This document shows, one piece after another, positions 29,782-40,682 of a stretch of DNA of 64,000 nt (positions are counted from its first letter, which is position 1; every line of letters starts with the position of its first letter). Location: positions 1,474,001 to 1,538,000 of the forward strand of contig NC_016452.1 of NCBI RefSeq assembly GCF_000235365.1, written 5' to 3'. Under the pieces are notes generated by a model. The model saw only the letters and a program-made list of their open reading frames with translations. It ran no database searches and was not told the origin of the DNA. The DNA comes from Eremothecium cymbalariae DBVPG#7215. Its lineage: Eukaryota; Ascomycota; Saccharomycetes; Saccharomycetales; Saccharomycetaceae. The translations under genes and the position numbers were made by a program.

Positions 29782-30516
29782 ATGGTTGACAGTGATGAAT
29801 CTGTTCAACAGGTCGTTAGGCTGCCTACCCCTTTGAATACCAAACCTTCTGCACCTTATAGATTAAGTGAGCCTATTGAGGCAGATGGTTTTTCTTGGCC
29901 TAGTTTAGGGGCCAGAAGAAGAGCGAATGAGACTGAAGAACAAGAACAGCAACGGGTAGAACGTATTTCTGACGCGATCAAGACCATCCTGAATGAACTA
30001 GGGGAAGATATCAGCAGAGAAGGTTTGTTGAAGACGCCTGAAAGGTACGCGAAGGCAATGCTGTATTTTACTAAGGGATATCAGGATAACCTCATGGGTG
30101 ATGTTATAAACAATGCTGTGTTTCAAGAGGATCACGATGAGATGGTTATCGTGAGGGATATTGAGATATTTTCTCTTTGTGAGCATCATATGGTGCCCTT
30201 CTATGGGAAGGTCCATATAGCTTATATACCTGTTCAAAAGGTGTTGGGTCTTTCCAAGCTTGCTAGGTTGGCTGAAATGTATGCTAGAAGGCTTCAAGTG
30301 CAGGAGAGACTAACAAAACAGATTGCACTGGCGCTTACTGCAATTTTGAAGCCTAAAGGGGTTGCGGTGATTGTTGAGGCTACCCACATGTGTATGGTTT
30401 CTAGGGGTATTCAAAAAAGTGGTTCATCCACTGTAACCTCGTGTATGCGTGGTTGTTTCCAAAATTCTCATAGGACGAGAGAAGAACTGTTGAACTTATT
30501 GAGAAGCAACAAGTAG
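29782..30516 (+). CDS. FOL2: Fol2, GTP cyclohydrolase I
   Basis: First enzyme of folate (pterin) biosynthesis, converting GTP to dihydroneopterin triphosphate. The 244-residue protein has the family's zinc ligands, Cys and His in CEHHMVPF and the distal Cys in [17 protein letters not shown]. Other conserved blocks are [20 protein letters not shown] and [28 protein letters not shown] sequence. The frame opens at a TTG at 29692, but the ATG at 29782 gives an N-terminus that aligns with the S. cerevisiae start, so I use it. ABZ2, a later step toward folate, lies 9 kb away in this window, as an inherited order rather than an operon. Confidence 0.95.
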   Translation: MVDSDESVQQVVRLPTPLNTKPSAPYRLSEPIEADGFSWPSLGARRRANETEEQEQQRVERISDAIKTILNELGEDISREGLLKTPERYAKAMLYFTKGYQDNLMGDVINNAVFQEDHDEMVIVRDIEIFSLCEHHMVPFYGKVHIAYIPVQKVLGLSKLARLAEMYARRLQVQERLTKQIALALTAILKPKGVAVIVEATHMCMVSRGIQKSGSSTVTSCMRGCFQNSHRTREELLNLLRSNK

Positions 30517-30948
30517 ATCGCCAATAGATCCAGTATTTCCAAGAATTTTACCAGAAACGCGTCCTTAAATTTATCATCTTAAGACAAGTGATGTAAGTGC
30601 TTCATTATAGCATGACTTAGGATTTACAATCCCGATTACTTTAATCAGGCATGTGTAAATTTATAGTATAATTCATCCATAAAATACCTGAGAAACGAAT
30701 ACATTAGAAGCTATATATCCATCCAGCTTGCTTTATATGTTTGATGTGCTCTGTCTGTTGTATTTATAGTTCTTCGTCCTGGATTACTAAACAGAAATAC
30801 GATAGGCACAATAACGCATTCATATTTCTATGCATATAATTGGGTTTATATATATTATATATATTTTCAAAGTCTGGTAAATATTAAGCCTTTTATTTTA
30901 AAAAGAATCCTGAGTTTCAAAAATCCGCAGACTTTTTCGAGGTGTCTA
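30517..30948. other. Convergent 3' region FOL2 / TDA1
   Basis: 432 bases between two converging genes, very AT-rich with an AT alternating run near 30850-30866. I see no RNA gene or protein-coding signal. Confidence 0.45.
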
Positions 30949-32541
30949 CTAGTTTACATCATCATCATCTCTTCCCAATTGAAATGCAATATATTTCCCT
31001 CTTTCACCTACAAAAGCATCACCAACCCTATTCATTTGCAATGCCGTCGTCCCTGAAGATGTACTTATCATCGTAGTATTGCCGGTATCAAGGAAATTAT
31101 TTGCAGAGCTGCGCCTTGAAATCGCAGGAGGAGTACTAAAATTAGACTTACTTTCTGGGGTGAGGCTGAAACATCCCTGCATCAGACTACTAGAAGGTGG
31201 TTCCGGTTCCAATATAAAAGTCGAATTCTTTCTGTTTGAGTTCATAGCTGCTGAAGATGCACTTGAAAGGATGTCATGAAGAGGCTCTATTGACGTCATT
31301 GACAACGTCTTCCTCAAGGTATCCCTCAATACCTTCAAGTTCTGTTCACGGGAACTGTTTCTGCTAATGGGACTTTTTTCAATAAAGGACACTCTGGGAG
31401 AATGACCCAATGGCGACCTGGTTGGAGGTCCCAAATTGTGCAACGAAGTGGAAGATTTCGATTTTTCAATTATGGGGATGTTCGAAAAATCGATCTCTTC
31501 TACAGATTGAAAATATTCTCGAACAAATGGGTGGGCCATTAAGTCGTGGGCAGACGGCCTTATTGTGTCAGCGACTGTGAAACATCGCTGTATAAAATTC
31601 CAGCAGTTTTTAAAATGCAAATCACCTGCCAACTGAGCTTCCTCATCAACATAATATTCACCCCTAAGGATGCAATCTGTTGTCTCAGTATCATCATCGC
31701 AATCGAATGGCATATATCCACTCATCATAAAATAACACAAAACCCCTAGTGCCCAAACATCGATACCGGGACCATATTCCTTGACCTCTTGTGCAGCTTT
31801 GGGTGACATTTTTTGCACATCTTTACAATGAACAACTTCTGGAGCCAAGTATGAGAGAGTGCCAACATATTCCTTCAATGACATATGATTGTCTTTTGCA
31901 ACTGCAAGCCCGAAATCTGCAATTATTAAGTCATGCGCTGCCTCGTCATACTTAGAATTTGTGGGCGGCTGCTGTCTCAATCTAAATAAGATATTCTCAG
32001 CTTTAATATCACGATGTATAAATCCATTTTCGTGTAAGAATTCTAACGCACTCAACAAACATGCGGTGTAGGGCTTTACCTGAGTCTCCAGATTCAATGA
32101 ACCTGACTCAATAATTCGGTCATATAAGTCTCCCTGAGCACAAAGCTGAGTTACTAACACAATATTCTGCTTCGTTTCAAAGTAATCAAACAACTGCAAA
32201 ACATGATGATGTCCATCAAATGTACCATTATTCTCAACTTTATAGTCCTGCCACTCCTGATCTTCAGCCTCAAGAATATGGATCCGTTCACTCACGTGTT
32301 TAAGAACTGACACTTCACGCTGAATAAGCTGCATTCTACCCCGCACTAACTTCTTTGGGATTAGTTTCATCGCATAGCGTTCATGCGTCTGTACGTTCAT
32401 GCATTCCTTCACAACACTGAAGTTACCATCGCCCAACTTTCTAGTAGCCGTAACGTATTTGCATTTACTTTGTGGTGCTTTTAATATAGCGCTGTCAAAT
32501 GCTGGCCAAGCCTTGCCAACCGTTGTCATTGCTGAATCCAT
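30949..32541 (-). CDS. TDA1: Tda1, protein kinase
   Basis: Orthologue of S. cerevisiae Tda1, a CAMK-like serine/threonine kinase that phosphorylates hexokinase 2 under glucose limitation and moves to the nucleus. Kinase motifs are intact: glycine loop GDGNFSVVKE (residues 37-46), AMKLIPKK with the ATP lysine near 58, HRDIKAEN near 177, ADFGLA near 210 and YLAPE. The C-terminal tail is Ser/Thr-rich with conserved segments DTLRKTLSMTS, KNSTFILEPEPPSSSLMQGCFS and TPESKSNFSTP. The 530-residue protein is a little shorter than in S. cerevisiae (586). The HAS1-TDA1 neighbourhood matches chromosome XIII, apart from one inserted gene. Confidence 0.92.
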   Translation of the reverse strand: MDSAMTTVGKAWPAFDSAILKAPQSKCKYVTATRKLGDGNFSVVKECMNVQTHERYAMKLIPKKLVRGRMQLIQREVSVLKHVSERIHILEAEDQEWQDYKVENNGTFDGHHHVLQLFDYFETKQNIVLVTQLCAQGDLYDRIIESGSLNLETQVKPYTACLLSALEFLHENGFIHRDIKAENILFRLRQQPPTNSKYDEAAHDLIIADFGLAVAKDNHMSLKEYVGTLSYLAPEVVHCKDVQKMSPKAAQEVKEYGPGIDVWALGVLCYFMMSGYMPFDCDDDTETTDCILRGEYYVDEEAQLAGDLHFKNCWNFIQRCFTVADTIRPSAHDLMAHPFVREYFQSVEEIDFSNIPIIEKSKSSTSLHNLGPPTRSPLGHSPRVSFIEKSPISRNSSREQNLKVLRDTLRKTLSMTSIEPLHDILSSASSAAMNSNRKNSTFILEPEPPSSSLMQGCFSLTPESKSNFSTPPAISRRSSANNFLDTGNTTMISTSSGTTALQMNRVGDAFVGERGKYIAFQLGRDDDDVN

Positions 32542-32968
32542 TGTTGAGCTTTAATAATGTATTTTACTTGCTCCTCTAACGACAGCTAGCCTTACTCAGT
32601 TTTCGCTAGGTATTTCTACACATATACTAGAATCTTTTTATCCTTATAGAGAACCTTCCAGGCTTTATAGTTTTAAAAATTGTATTGCTTTGATTGTTAT
32701 TAAGTTTATATGCGGGGTGGGGGGATGGAGCGCAACACATGATGCCATTATTTCATTAAGAAATTCAAGATAAAAATTTAGTTCGTATATAGTGATAGTT
32801 GTACTTCTGAAATTGAGATATAATATATATGGGCGCTGAACTTAACGTATAATTGACTCAGAGTATGATAAGATATAGCGGCCGGCCGTTTAACATAATT
32901 AAGTATACTGGGGGGTTTTAAAGAAATATTCATATATTTTTTTTGCGGTTTTTGAAAGTAGCATTGTG
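32542..32968. other. TDA1 promoter and 3' region of the wall-protein gene
   Basis: 427 bases. A Gcn4-type site is listed separately. A GC palindrome GGCCGGCC lies at about 32881-32888 in otherwise AT-rich sequence; its role is unknown. Confidence 0.4.
32854..32860 (+). promoter_or_regulatory. Gcn4-type site TGACTCA
   Basis: TGACTCA at 32854-32860 is a perfect Gcn4 (AP-1-like) site about 315 bases upstream of the TDA1 start. The position is plausible for general amino-acid control of TDA1, but no second site supports it. Confidence 0.35.
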
Positions 32969-33559
32969 TTACAACAATGCTGTGAGAATAACCACGGAAA
33001 CAACACAGAAAATTGAGACAATTATTGAAGTTTTCGAATATTCATATGAGACTGGTTGGGACTGAGGAGCAGCTTCTTTTTCAGTGGTCTCTGGACTGGG
33101 TTCTGGACTGGGTTCTGGACTGGTTTCCGGCTCGGTTTCAGGCTCGGTTTCCGGCTGAGTTTCTACGGCGTCCGCAACGGCGACTGCTGGAGAGTCTTCA
33201 GTAGAGTTGGATTTTTGCAATTGCGGAAGTATTCTTTCAGAGTACCATGGCAAAGCTTCCATAAAGGAATTCAGAGCATGGCGATCTACACCTTTGAGCA
33301 AACTTGAATATTCTTCTTGAGCAACTTCTGACTTGCCAGTCAGAGAGAATAGTTTTTGTAACTCCGCTAGTCCTTCGTTGTTTTCTGAGGCCAATGGGGA
33401 GATCACTGCAGTCATCGTAGTGATACGCGTGGGAGTAATTTCATTATTACCAGCTGTTTCCTCAGGGATTTCATTGAGATTGCTCGAATGATCTTTTTCC
33501 CCTAGCACTAGAAGTGCTATAAAGTTCATAAACAGGAGAGTAGTTTGGAGAAATAACAT
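32969..33559 (-). CDS. TIP1/TIR-like (SRP1/TIP1 family) cell-wall protein, probable GPI anchor
   Basis: A 196-residue secreted protein with an N-terminal signal peptide (hydrophobic LFLQTTLLFMNFIALLVLG) and a C-terminal hydrophobic tail (SIIVSIFCVVSVVILTALL) of the type used for GPI anchoring. The central part EEYSSLLKGVDRHAL followed by LPWYSERILPQL resembles the conserved block of the SRP1/TIP1 family, which includes Tip1, Tir and Pau wall mannoproteins and typically reads YTSLFSELDF...VPWYSSRL. A Pro/Glu/Thr-rich linker made of short PETE/SPEP repeats follows. The N-terminal half of the usual domain is short or diverged. S. cerevisiae has no gene between TDA1 and HAS1, so this is an insertion or a loss there. 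Confidence 0.65.
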   Translation of the reverse strand: MLFLQTTLLFMNFIALLVLGEKDHSSNLNEIPEETAGNNEITPTRITTMTAVISPLASENNEGLAELQKLFSLTGKSEVAQEEYSSLLKGVDRHALNSFMEALPWYSERILPQLQKSNSTEDSPAVAVADAVETQPETEPETEPETSPEPSPEPSPETTEKEAAPQSQPVSYEYSKTSIIVSIFCVVSVVILTALL

Positions 33560-33888
33560 TTTGCAAGGAACTAGTCAATCGTTGGAAGCAGAAAGAGAAG
33601 AAACCTTCGAATATATTTGATTAATGAAGGGGATAAAATGGTTCGGATCCTCAAAAAGCTTCTATCTGGGCCTATGCACCTCAATTGATATGTTAAGTGA
33701 AAGTAGTTCATATGAATTCGTTCTTAAGCAATTTAACGAGGGTCTCGATTATATATCACATAATACGAATATACCCTGAAAAAAGAAATACGGAACTTTC
33801 CTGAAAATTTTCTACATGTGATGAGATAGATGAACTTTAAAACGCATGAGTGACACTATAAGAACCTGGAAGCTGCTCAGTATTGATC
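33560..33888. other. Divergent promoter, wall-protein gene / HAS1
   Basis: 329 bases. Apart from the HAS1-side RRPE and PAC-like words (listed separately) I see nothing assignable. Confidence 0.45.
33802..33825 (+). promoter_or_regulatory. HAS1: RRPE and PAC-like elements upstream of HAS1
   Basis: TGAAAATTTT at 33802-33811 fits RRPE and GTGATGAG at 33818-33825 fits PAC with one mismatch. They lie 60-90 bases before the ATG and agree with the ribosome-biogenesis role of Has1. Confidence 0.6.
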
Positions 33889-35391
33889 ATGGCTACTCCG
33901 GACTCCAGGGTTGAGGTTGAAGTTGATTCTAAAAAGCGTCCAAGTTCTGATGATGAAATTGCGGACAATATGGGCTCAGAAACCAAGGCGGTTGAAAAGT
34001 TTGATGAACTTGGTCTATCCAAACAGACTTTGAAGGCTATTGAGAAGATGGGATTTACGACTATGACACAAGTCCAAGCCAAGACTATTCCACCATTAAT
34101 GGCAGGTAGGGACGTGCTTGGTGCGGCAAAAACAGGATCGGGTAAGACGCTAGCGTTCCTAATTCCTGCTATTGAAATGTTGCACTCTTTGAAATTCAAG
34201 CCAAGGAATGGGACTGGTGTCATTGTGATTACACCAACGAGGGAACTGGCTCTACAAATATTTGGCGTAGCACGAGAGCTAATGGAATTTCACTCCCAAA
34301 CATTTGGTATCGTAATTGGTGGTGCCAACCGTAGACAGGAAGCTGAAAAGCTTTCGAAGGGTGTGAACTTGATTATTGCTACACCAGGACGTCTTTTAGA
34401 CCATCTTCAGAACACCAAAGGATTTATATTCAAGAACTTGAAAGCACTAATTATCGATGAAGCGGACCGTATTCTAGAGATTGGTTTTGAGGATGAAATG
34501 AAACAAATTATTAAGATTCTTCCAAACGAGGATAGGCAATCCATGTTATTCTCTGCCACACAAACGACCAAAGTTGAAGACTTGGCTCGTATTTCTCTGA
34601 GACCAGGACCTTTGTTTATTAATGTGGATTCGGAGAAAGAAACATCCACAGTAGATGGATTAGAGCAGGGCTATGTGGTATGTGAGAGTGATAAACGTTT
34701 CTTGTTGCTGTTCACTTTTTTGAAGAAGTTCCAAACCAAGAAAATTATTGTATTTCTATCATCCTGTAACTCAGTGAGATATTATGCTGAGCTTTTGAAC
34801 TACATTGACCTGCCCGTTTTGGAACTACACGGTAAACAAAAACAACAAAAAAGAACTAATACATTCTTTGAATTCTGTAATGCTCAACGTGGAATCCTGG
34901 TCTGTACGGATGTTGCCGCAAGAGGATTAGACATCCCAGCGGTTGATTGGATCATTCAATTTGACCCCCCAGATGACCCAAGGGATTATATTCACAGGGT
35001 TGGTAGAACCGCAAGAGGCACGAAGGGTAAAGGGAAATCTCTTATGTTCTTGACACCCAATGAACTCGGTTTCTTACGCTATTTAAAAGCTGCAAAAGTT
35101 CCATTAAATGAATACGAATTTCCAGCTAACAAAATTGCTAATGTACAGTCCCAATTGGAAAAGCTGTTAAAGACCAATTATGAATTAAACAGGATTGCGA
35201 AGGATGGTTACAGATCCTACCTACAAGCTTATGCTTCCCATTCTTTGAAAACTGTCTATCAAATAGATAAGCTGGATCTAGTGAAGGTTGCTAAATCTTA
35301 TGGGTTCTCAGTTCCACCAAAGGTGAACATTACAATTGGCGCTAGCGGTAAAACACCTACTAACAAAAAGAGGAAGGTTTCCAACCATTAA
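33889..35391 (+). CDS. HAS1: Has1, DEAD-box RNA helicase of ribosome biogenesis
   Basis: Nucleolar DEAD-box ATPase required for both 18S and 25S/5.8S rRNA maturation, including release of U14 snoRNA. All motifs are present: Q motif region [25 protein letters not shown] (79-87), [21 protein letters not shown] (in [10 protein letters not shown] near 190), [15 protein letters not shown] and HRVGRTAR near 368. The C-terminal basic tail ends KKRKVSNH. The open frame begins at a TTG at 33883; ATG 33889 is the true start (500 residues, S. cerevisiae 505). Confidence 0.95.
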   Translation: MATPDSRVEVEVDSKKRPSSDDEIADNMGSETKAVEKFDELGLSKQTLKAIEKMGFTTMTQVQAKTIPPLMAGRDVLGAAKTGSGKTLAFLIPAIEMLHSLKFKPRNGTGVIVITPTRELALQIFGVARELMEFHSQTFGIVIGGANRRQEAEKLSKGVNLIIATPGRLLDHLQNTKGFIFKNLKALIIDEADRILEIGFEDEMKQIIKILPNEDRQSMLFSATQTTKVEDLARISLRPGPLFINVDSEKETSTVDGLEQGYVVCESDKRFLLLFTFLKKFQTKKIIVFLSSCNSVRYYAELLNYIDLPVLELHGKQKQQKRTNTFFEFCNAQRGILVCTDVAARGLDIPAVDWIIQFDPPDDPRDYIHRVGRTARGTKGKGKSLMFLTPNELGFLRYLKAAKVPLNEYEFPANKIANVQSQLEKLLKTNYELNRIAKDGYRSYLQAYASHSLKTVYQIDKLDLVKVAKSYGFSVPPKVNITIGASGKTPTNKKRKVSNH

Positions 35392-35441
35392 ATCTCCTTT
35401 CTATCTCCCCATATTTTATTACCTGGTATTTGTATAGAGAA

Positions 35442-35469
35442 CCCCCCCCCCCCCAAAAAAAAAAAAAAA
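35442..35469 (+). repeat. C13-A15 homopolymer pair
   Basis: Thirteen C residues (35442-35454) run straight into fifteen A residues (35455-35469), 51 bases after the HAS1 stop. The lengths should be treated as approximate because homopolymers are error-prone to sequence. Confidence 0.9.
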
Positions 35470-35617
35470 TAATATGTATATTTAGAATTTTTTGCAGTAA
35501 CTATTAGTAGGCAAATAGTGCTTTAAAAGTTCAATTTCAAGACCTGACTTAGACGTAGTATTCGGTCCTCAGTCACATCGACAAGTTTTAACACCTGATT
35601 ATCACAACAAGCGACAA

Positions 35618-35878
35618 ATGTCGGCCCCTAGAATTTCTACCAAACGTCTGAAGAACACGTTATTATATTTGCGTCGTAACACTATCAAACATTATCCACT
35701 TTACTTGTGTGCTTCAAATGATTATCAGAAGTTTTGTGACATTAAAAACATATTTAAACTTCGCTCCTCTTGCAATAAAACGATAAAATTTAACTCTCAA
35801 AGCAATCAAAAAACCATACTGATTCAAATACACCGGATCTACTATAAGTTGGCTACGGATGAACTTTTACAAATATAA
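35618..35878 (+). CDS. Small ORF of unknown function
   Basis: An 86-codon ATG ORF in the 840-base gap between HAS1 and MES1. The product is basic (rich in Lys, Arg and Asn) and has four cysteines; it has no membrane segment. The ATG has A at -3. I do not recognise the family, and S. cerevisiae has no gene at this place. The N-terminal part LKNTLLYLRR superficially recalls LYR-type mitochondrial proteins, but the match is too weak to call. It could be a real lineage-specific gene or a chance ORF. Confidence 0.35.
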   Translation: MSAPRISTKRLKNTLLYLRRNTIKHYPLYLCASNDYQKFCDIKNIFKLRSSCNKTIKFNSQSNQKTILIQIHRIYYKLATDELLQI

Positions 35879-36229
35879 CGAATACTTAAAACTGAATTCC
35901 ATTTTTTTGTTACTGAGATCATTCTCTGGACTACTATTGAAAATGTTGGATTATATAATTTAAAGAAAATATAGAAATAACACTTATTTCCTCTAGCCAA
36001 TATATAAATAAACTGAACGCATCACATTTATTCGTTTTACTACTTCCTTTTAACTATGTAGTGCTGTATCAATATATTATTGCAGAGTCATCGGTTACGA
36101 CTGCGCTAAATCTTGTTGACAACGATAATTTCAGTCGAATCATCAAAATTTTCTGGTTCAGAAAAAACGGTTCAAACGATCTTGAAAACTTATCAGTTGA
36201 AGCCCAGATCGAGTGCACAGGTAAGAAAG
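35879..36229. other. MES1 promoter region
   Basis: 351 AT-rich bases. The frame that continues into MES1 opens at TTG 36113 but has no ATG before 36230, so this is leader and promoter. No specific site recognised. Confidence 0.4.
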
Positions 36230-38488
36230 ATGCCTTTTGAGATATCTTTTGACAAAAATAAGACGCAGCTCTCTGGTTTGCAACTAGCGACCAACATTAA
36301 ATTAGCTTTAGCTTTACAATTAGGCGATATAAGTGCTTCCAAAATTGCCGTTAATGATGAAGCTGTGGGTCCGCAATTATTTGGTCCTCCTTTGTTCCGA
36401 CTTTTTGACTCGAATGCGATCTTGCGATATGTTATGGACGACTTTGAAGGTTTAGATTCAGAAGAAGGTCTTTTTGCGCTGTCATCCGTTGAGGCAGTGC
36501 TTCATCATAAGTCTATCCAGAAGGAGCATGTTGAATCGATTGCATCAAAATCGCTAGACAGTTATTTACTTTCACTTCAAGAACCATTATCTGCAACCAA
36601 GTTAATTACTTTTGCGAACACATATGCTCTATGCTCTGAAGCTGTTATTGAGAAGTTTCCAGTATTTCCAGATTACCTCTCTAGGGCCTTGGAGGTTGCG
36701 CAGCAACAAACCCCACGATCATCTGCCCAATTCAAGAATACTGGTTCCACGAATATCCAAGAGGGTCACGAAGTAAAGGAGCAGCCTAAAGAGATTCTGC
36801 CTAAAGAGGGGGAGCGGAACATATTGATTACTTCTGCCTTGCCTTATGTTAATAATGTCCCTCATTTGGGGAATATTGTGGGAAGTGTCTTATCAGCAGA
36901 TATCTTTGCCCGTTATGCAAAGGCCAGAAATTACAATACTCTATTTATATGCGGTACTGATGAATATGGGACTGCAACAGAGACGAAAGCCTTGGAAGAG
37001 GGTATTTCTCCTCGTGAATTGTGCGACAAGTTTCATTCGATCCACTCTGAAGTGTACAAATGGTTCCAAATTGGGTTTGATTATTTCGGCCGAACTACGA
37101 CAGACCTTCAGACCGAGATCGCCCAGGGTATCTTTACTGACTTATACAATAACGGTTTCTTGGAAGAACATTCTATGAAACAGTTGTACTGTCCAGAGCA
37201 TAAGGGATATTTAGCCGATAGATACGTTGAGGGAAGTTGTCCGAAGTGTGAGTATGAGGATGCACGTGGTGATCAGTGTGATAAATGTGGTAGTTTATTA
37301 GATCCTTTTGAACTTATTAATCCTCGTTGTAAATTGGACAACGCCACTCCAGAACCACGTAATTCTGACCATGTATTTTTGTCCCTAGATAAGTTGGAGC
37401 AAGATATTGTCGATTGGGTAGCAAAGGCTTCAGAGGAAGGTGCCTGGTCTAAAAATTCTAAGAACATTACCACATCCTGGCTAAAAGAAGGCTTAAGACC
37501 ACGCTGTATCACTAGGGATTTAGTTTGGGGTACTCCTGTTCCTTTAGAAAAGTTCAAAGAGAAGGTTTTATACGTTTGGTTCGATGCCCCAATAGGTTAT
37601 ATTTCAATCACGGCTAATTACACCAAACGCTGGGAGCAATGGTGGAAAAATCCAGAAAATGTTTCCCTCTATCAGTTTATGGGTAAGGATAATGTTCCAT
37701 TTCACACGGTTATTTTCCCAGGTTCTCAATTGGGTACTGGTGACAATTGGACTATGTTACATCATTTGAATACCACTGAATATTTACAATATGAGGGTGG
37801 TAAGTTCTCTAAGAGCAGGGGTATCGGTGTTTTTGGGAACAATGCTCAAGACACAGGTATTTCTCCTAGTGTTTGGCGATACTACTTAGCGTCAGTTAGG
37901 CCAGAAACAAGTGACTCTCAATTCTCTTGGAGTGATTTCGTTGCAAGAAACAACAATGAGTTATTAGCCAACTTGGGAAACTTTGTTAACAGATTGATTA
38001 AATTTGTTAACGCCAAGTACAATGGCGTGGTCCCAACATATGATGTTAAATATTTGCCAAACTTTGAAAAGTTAAGTGGTGACATCAATAACATTTTATC
38101 ATCATACATTGAAGAGATGGAACAAGCACATCAAAAACGTGGTTTGGAGATCGCCATGTCATTGTCTGCTCGTGGTAATCAATTTTTACAAGAGAACAGG
38201 TTGGATAATACCTTATTTTCCAAGTTCCCAACCAAATCTGATGCTGTTATAGGTGTCGGTTTGAACATCATTTATGCTTTGGCCTCCATTATAAGCCCCT
38301 TCATGCCAGAGACTGCTGATAGCATTTATAGAATGTTAAATGCTCCTCCTTTGGCAATTGAAGAAACATTCCATTTACTCATTGGAGGCGGTCATACCAT
38401 TAAGCAGGCCGAATATCTTTTCCAACGTGTTGAAGAAGCTATGATTGCAAAGTGGAGGAACAAGTACAATGGTAAGCAGGATGTTTGA
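36230..38488 (+). CDS. MES1: Mes1, cytosolic methionyl-tRNA synthetase
   Basis: Charges initiator and elongator tRNA-Met in the cytosol, in a complex with Arc1. The N-terminal 180 residues form the GST-like Arc1-binding domain (MPFEISFDKNKTQ start). The class I catalytic domain has the HIGH-type motif PHLGN near 210, and GGKFSKSRG near 524 as the KMSKS equivalent. The zinc/knuckle insert CPEHKGYL...CPKCEY...CDKCGSLLD is intact. The 752 residues match the S. cerevisiae length of 751. The frame opens at TTG 36113; the ATG at 36230 aligns with the S. cerevisiae start. Confidence 0.96.
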   Translation: MPFEISFDKNKTQLSGLQLATNIKLALALQLGDISASKIAVNDEAVGPQLFGPPLFRLFDSNAILRYVMDDFEGLDSEEGLFALSSVEAVLHHKSIQKEHVESIASKSLDSYLLSLQEPLSATKLITFANTYALCSEAVIEKFPVFPDYLSRALEVAQQQTPRSSAQFKNTGSTNIQEGHEVKEQPKEILPKEGERNILITSALPYVNNVPHLGNIVGSVLSADIFARYAKARNYNTLFICGTDEYGTATETKALEEGISPRELCDKFHSIHSEVYKWFQIGFDYFGRTTTDLQTEIAQGIFTDLYNNGFLEEHSMKQLYCPEHKGYLADRYVEGSCPKCEYEDARGDQCDKCGSLLDPFELINPRCKLDNATPEPRNSDHVFLSLDKLEQDIVDWVAKASEEGAWSKNSKNITTSWLKEGLRPRCITRDLVWGTPVPLEKFKEKVLYVWFDAPIGYISITANYTKRWEQWWKNPENVSLYQFMGKDNVPFHTVIFPGSQLGTGDNWTMLHHLNTTEYLQYEGGKFSKSRGIGVFGNNAQDTGISPSVWRYYLASVRPETSDSQFSWSDFVARNNNELLANLGNFVNRLIKFVNAKYNGVVPTYDVKYLPNFEKLSGDINNILSSYIEEMEQAHQKRGLEIAMSLSARGNQFLQENRLDNTLFSKFPTKSDAVIGVGLNIIYALASIISPFMPETADSIYRMLNAPPLAIEETFHLLIGGGHTIKQAEYLFQRVEEAMIAKWRNKYNGKQDV

Positions 38489-38716
38489 AAGAACTATCGT
38501 CTAAAATAATATATTTTACCGTATAGTTTTACTTGATAATATACTTGCAAAAAGTTATGTATCATGCTAAACTGTATATATTTAGTATATATATTATGTC
38601 TGTAGCATTACGCGTTGAGGTTTCCGTTGAAAAATTTGGTCATTTCTAAAGATCATTATTGCATCAGACATTTAAAAGCTTAGAAAAGAAATCGCAGATA
38701 AAACAAGACCAGCTAG

Positions 38717-39505
<789 letters not shown>

Positions 39506-39536
39506 TCATATAAATATACATAGAATCCTGAATAGT

Positions 39537-40682
39537 TCATTTACGTGTTGGGTTGTTTTTAATAATACCTTTGACACACCCCATAACACTGTTGAATATT
39601 AATACCTCATCACCCACTGATATATCACGGATGTCAATTGCTTCTTCTTGGACCAAACCTTTCTGTATTAAAAAGTGTCTCATTACTCCACATAAACATC
39701 CAGATGCCAAAAACGGGGCCACATAACGATATTCCTTCTCATTGATATAGTTTTTGACAGCTACACTGGTAATACTGCCTTCCAAAAGTTGAAATGCCTC
39801 ATTATAAACTAAAATTTCGGTTTTATTATTTGGATTACCTATTCTAGAAGCCATTTCAGTCATACGAGTACGACTCTCATTATAATGTTGTCTCTTCGTT
39901 GTCTTAAATGTTGTGAAGGGAGAAATCACAATTGTCTGAGTATCAATATAAACGTCCCAAACAGGCCCATTAGTTAGAAACCCAGATAGAAGGGTGTTGA
40001 TGAAATACTGCTGCTTATCATTTGGTTCAGCTGTCTCCGTTTGCAAGGGGTAAGCTTCAATCTTCATATTTCCACCCCTGGAAATTAAAACACGCATTTT
40101 ATAACTTTGATTCATACTTAAAAGTAACTCCATTCTCCTGCTCAAACTAATATTCTCTTCATCGCTTTCTGCACATGCAAGCGGTAATGCCTCGATTAAC
40201 TTATCCAGTAGCAAGCTGAAGGGAATTTCAAAATCCCAATCAAAATATGACATTGTAAGATTTAATCTCTGGTGATGCTCCTTTAACAGAAAAAATCTCT
40301 CTTCATAGGTAGATTTTAAATCCATCTTACTACTGCTCGGAACTAAAGATGTATAACCTGCCTTTAGTGGCTGTTCTAACAGGAATAACAATTCACTCAA
40401 CGGATCATGAACAGCATTATCATTACCATCATTTAGAAAATCTTCGTTGAACAAAACGTTACCTGAAACTGCTGAAACCACTGACGAACTATCATTCTTC
40501 AAAAAGTCAAATCTGATGTCAAAATCCAGCTGGGTTGTCACTGGGAGAACATGCGTCAAGTTAGGGTCATATCGAATAGTCGATAAAATCTCAAATTCTT
40601 CCACATTTTCAAAATTTGGATCAATAATGTTTTTCTTAACATATTCCACAACCTCAGCTACCGAGGTATTATGTGCCGACAT
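39537..40682 (-). CDS. ABZ2: Abz2, aminodeoxychorismate lyase
   Basis: PLP-dependent class IV enzyme that releases pyruvate from 4-amino-4-deoxychorismate to give p-aminobenzoate for folate. Conserved blocks with S. cerevisiae Abz2 are FEILSTIRYDPNL, RFFLLKEHHQRL...SYFDWDF, LEGSITSVAVKN, LASGCLCGVMRHFL and GDEVLIFNSVMGC. The frame begins at a TTG at 40709; the ATG at 40682 is the first and gives 381 residues (S. cerevisiae 374). It converges on BUD32. Confidence 0.93.
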   Translation of the reverse strand: MSAHNTSVAEVVEYVKKNIIDPNFENVEEFEILSTIRYDPNLTHVLPVTTQLDFDIRFDFLKNDSSSVVSAVSGNVLFNEDFLNDGNDNAVHDPLSELLFLLEQPLKAGYTSLVPSSSKMDLKSTYEERFFLLKEHHQRLNLTMSYFDWDFEIPFSLLLDKLIEALPLACAESDEENISLSRRMELLLSMNQSYKMRVLISRGGNMKIEAYPLQTETAEPNDKQQYFINTLLSGFLTNGPVWDVYIDTQTIVISPFTTFKTTKRQHYNESRTRMTEMASRIGNPNNKTEILVYNEAFQLLEGSITSVAVKNYINEKEYRYVAPFLASGCLCGVMRHFLIQKGLVQEEAIDIRDISVGDEVLIFNSVMGCVKGIIKNNPTRK

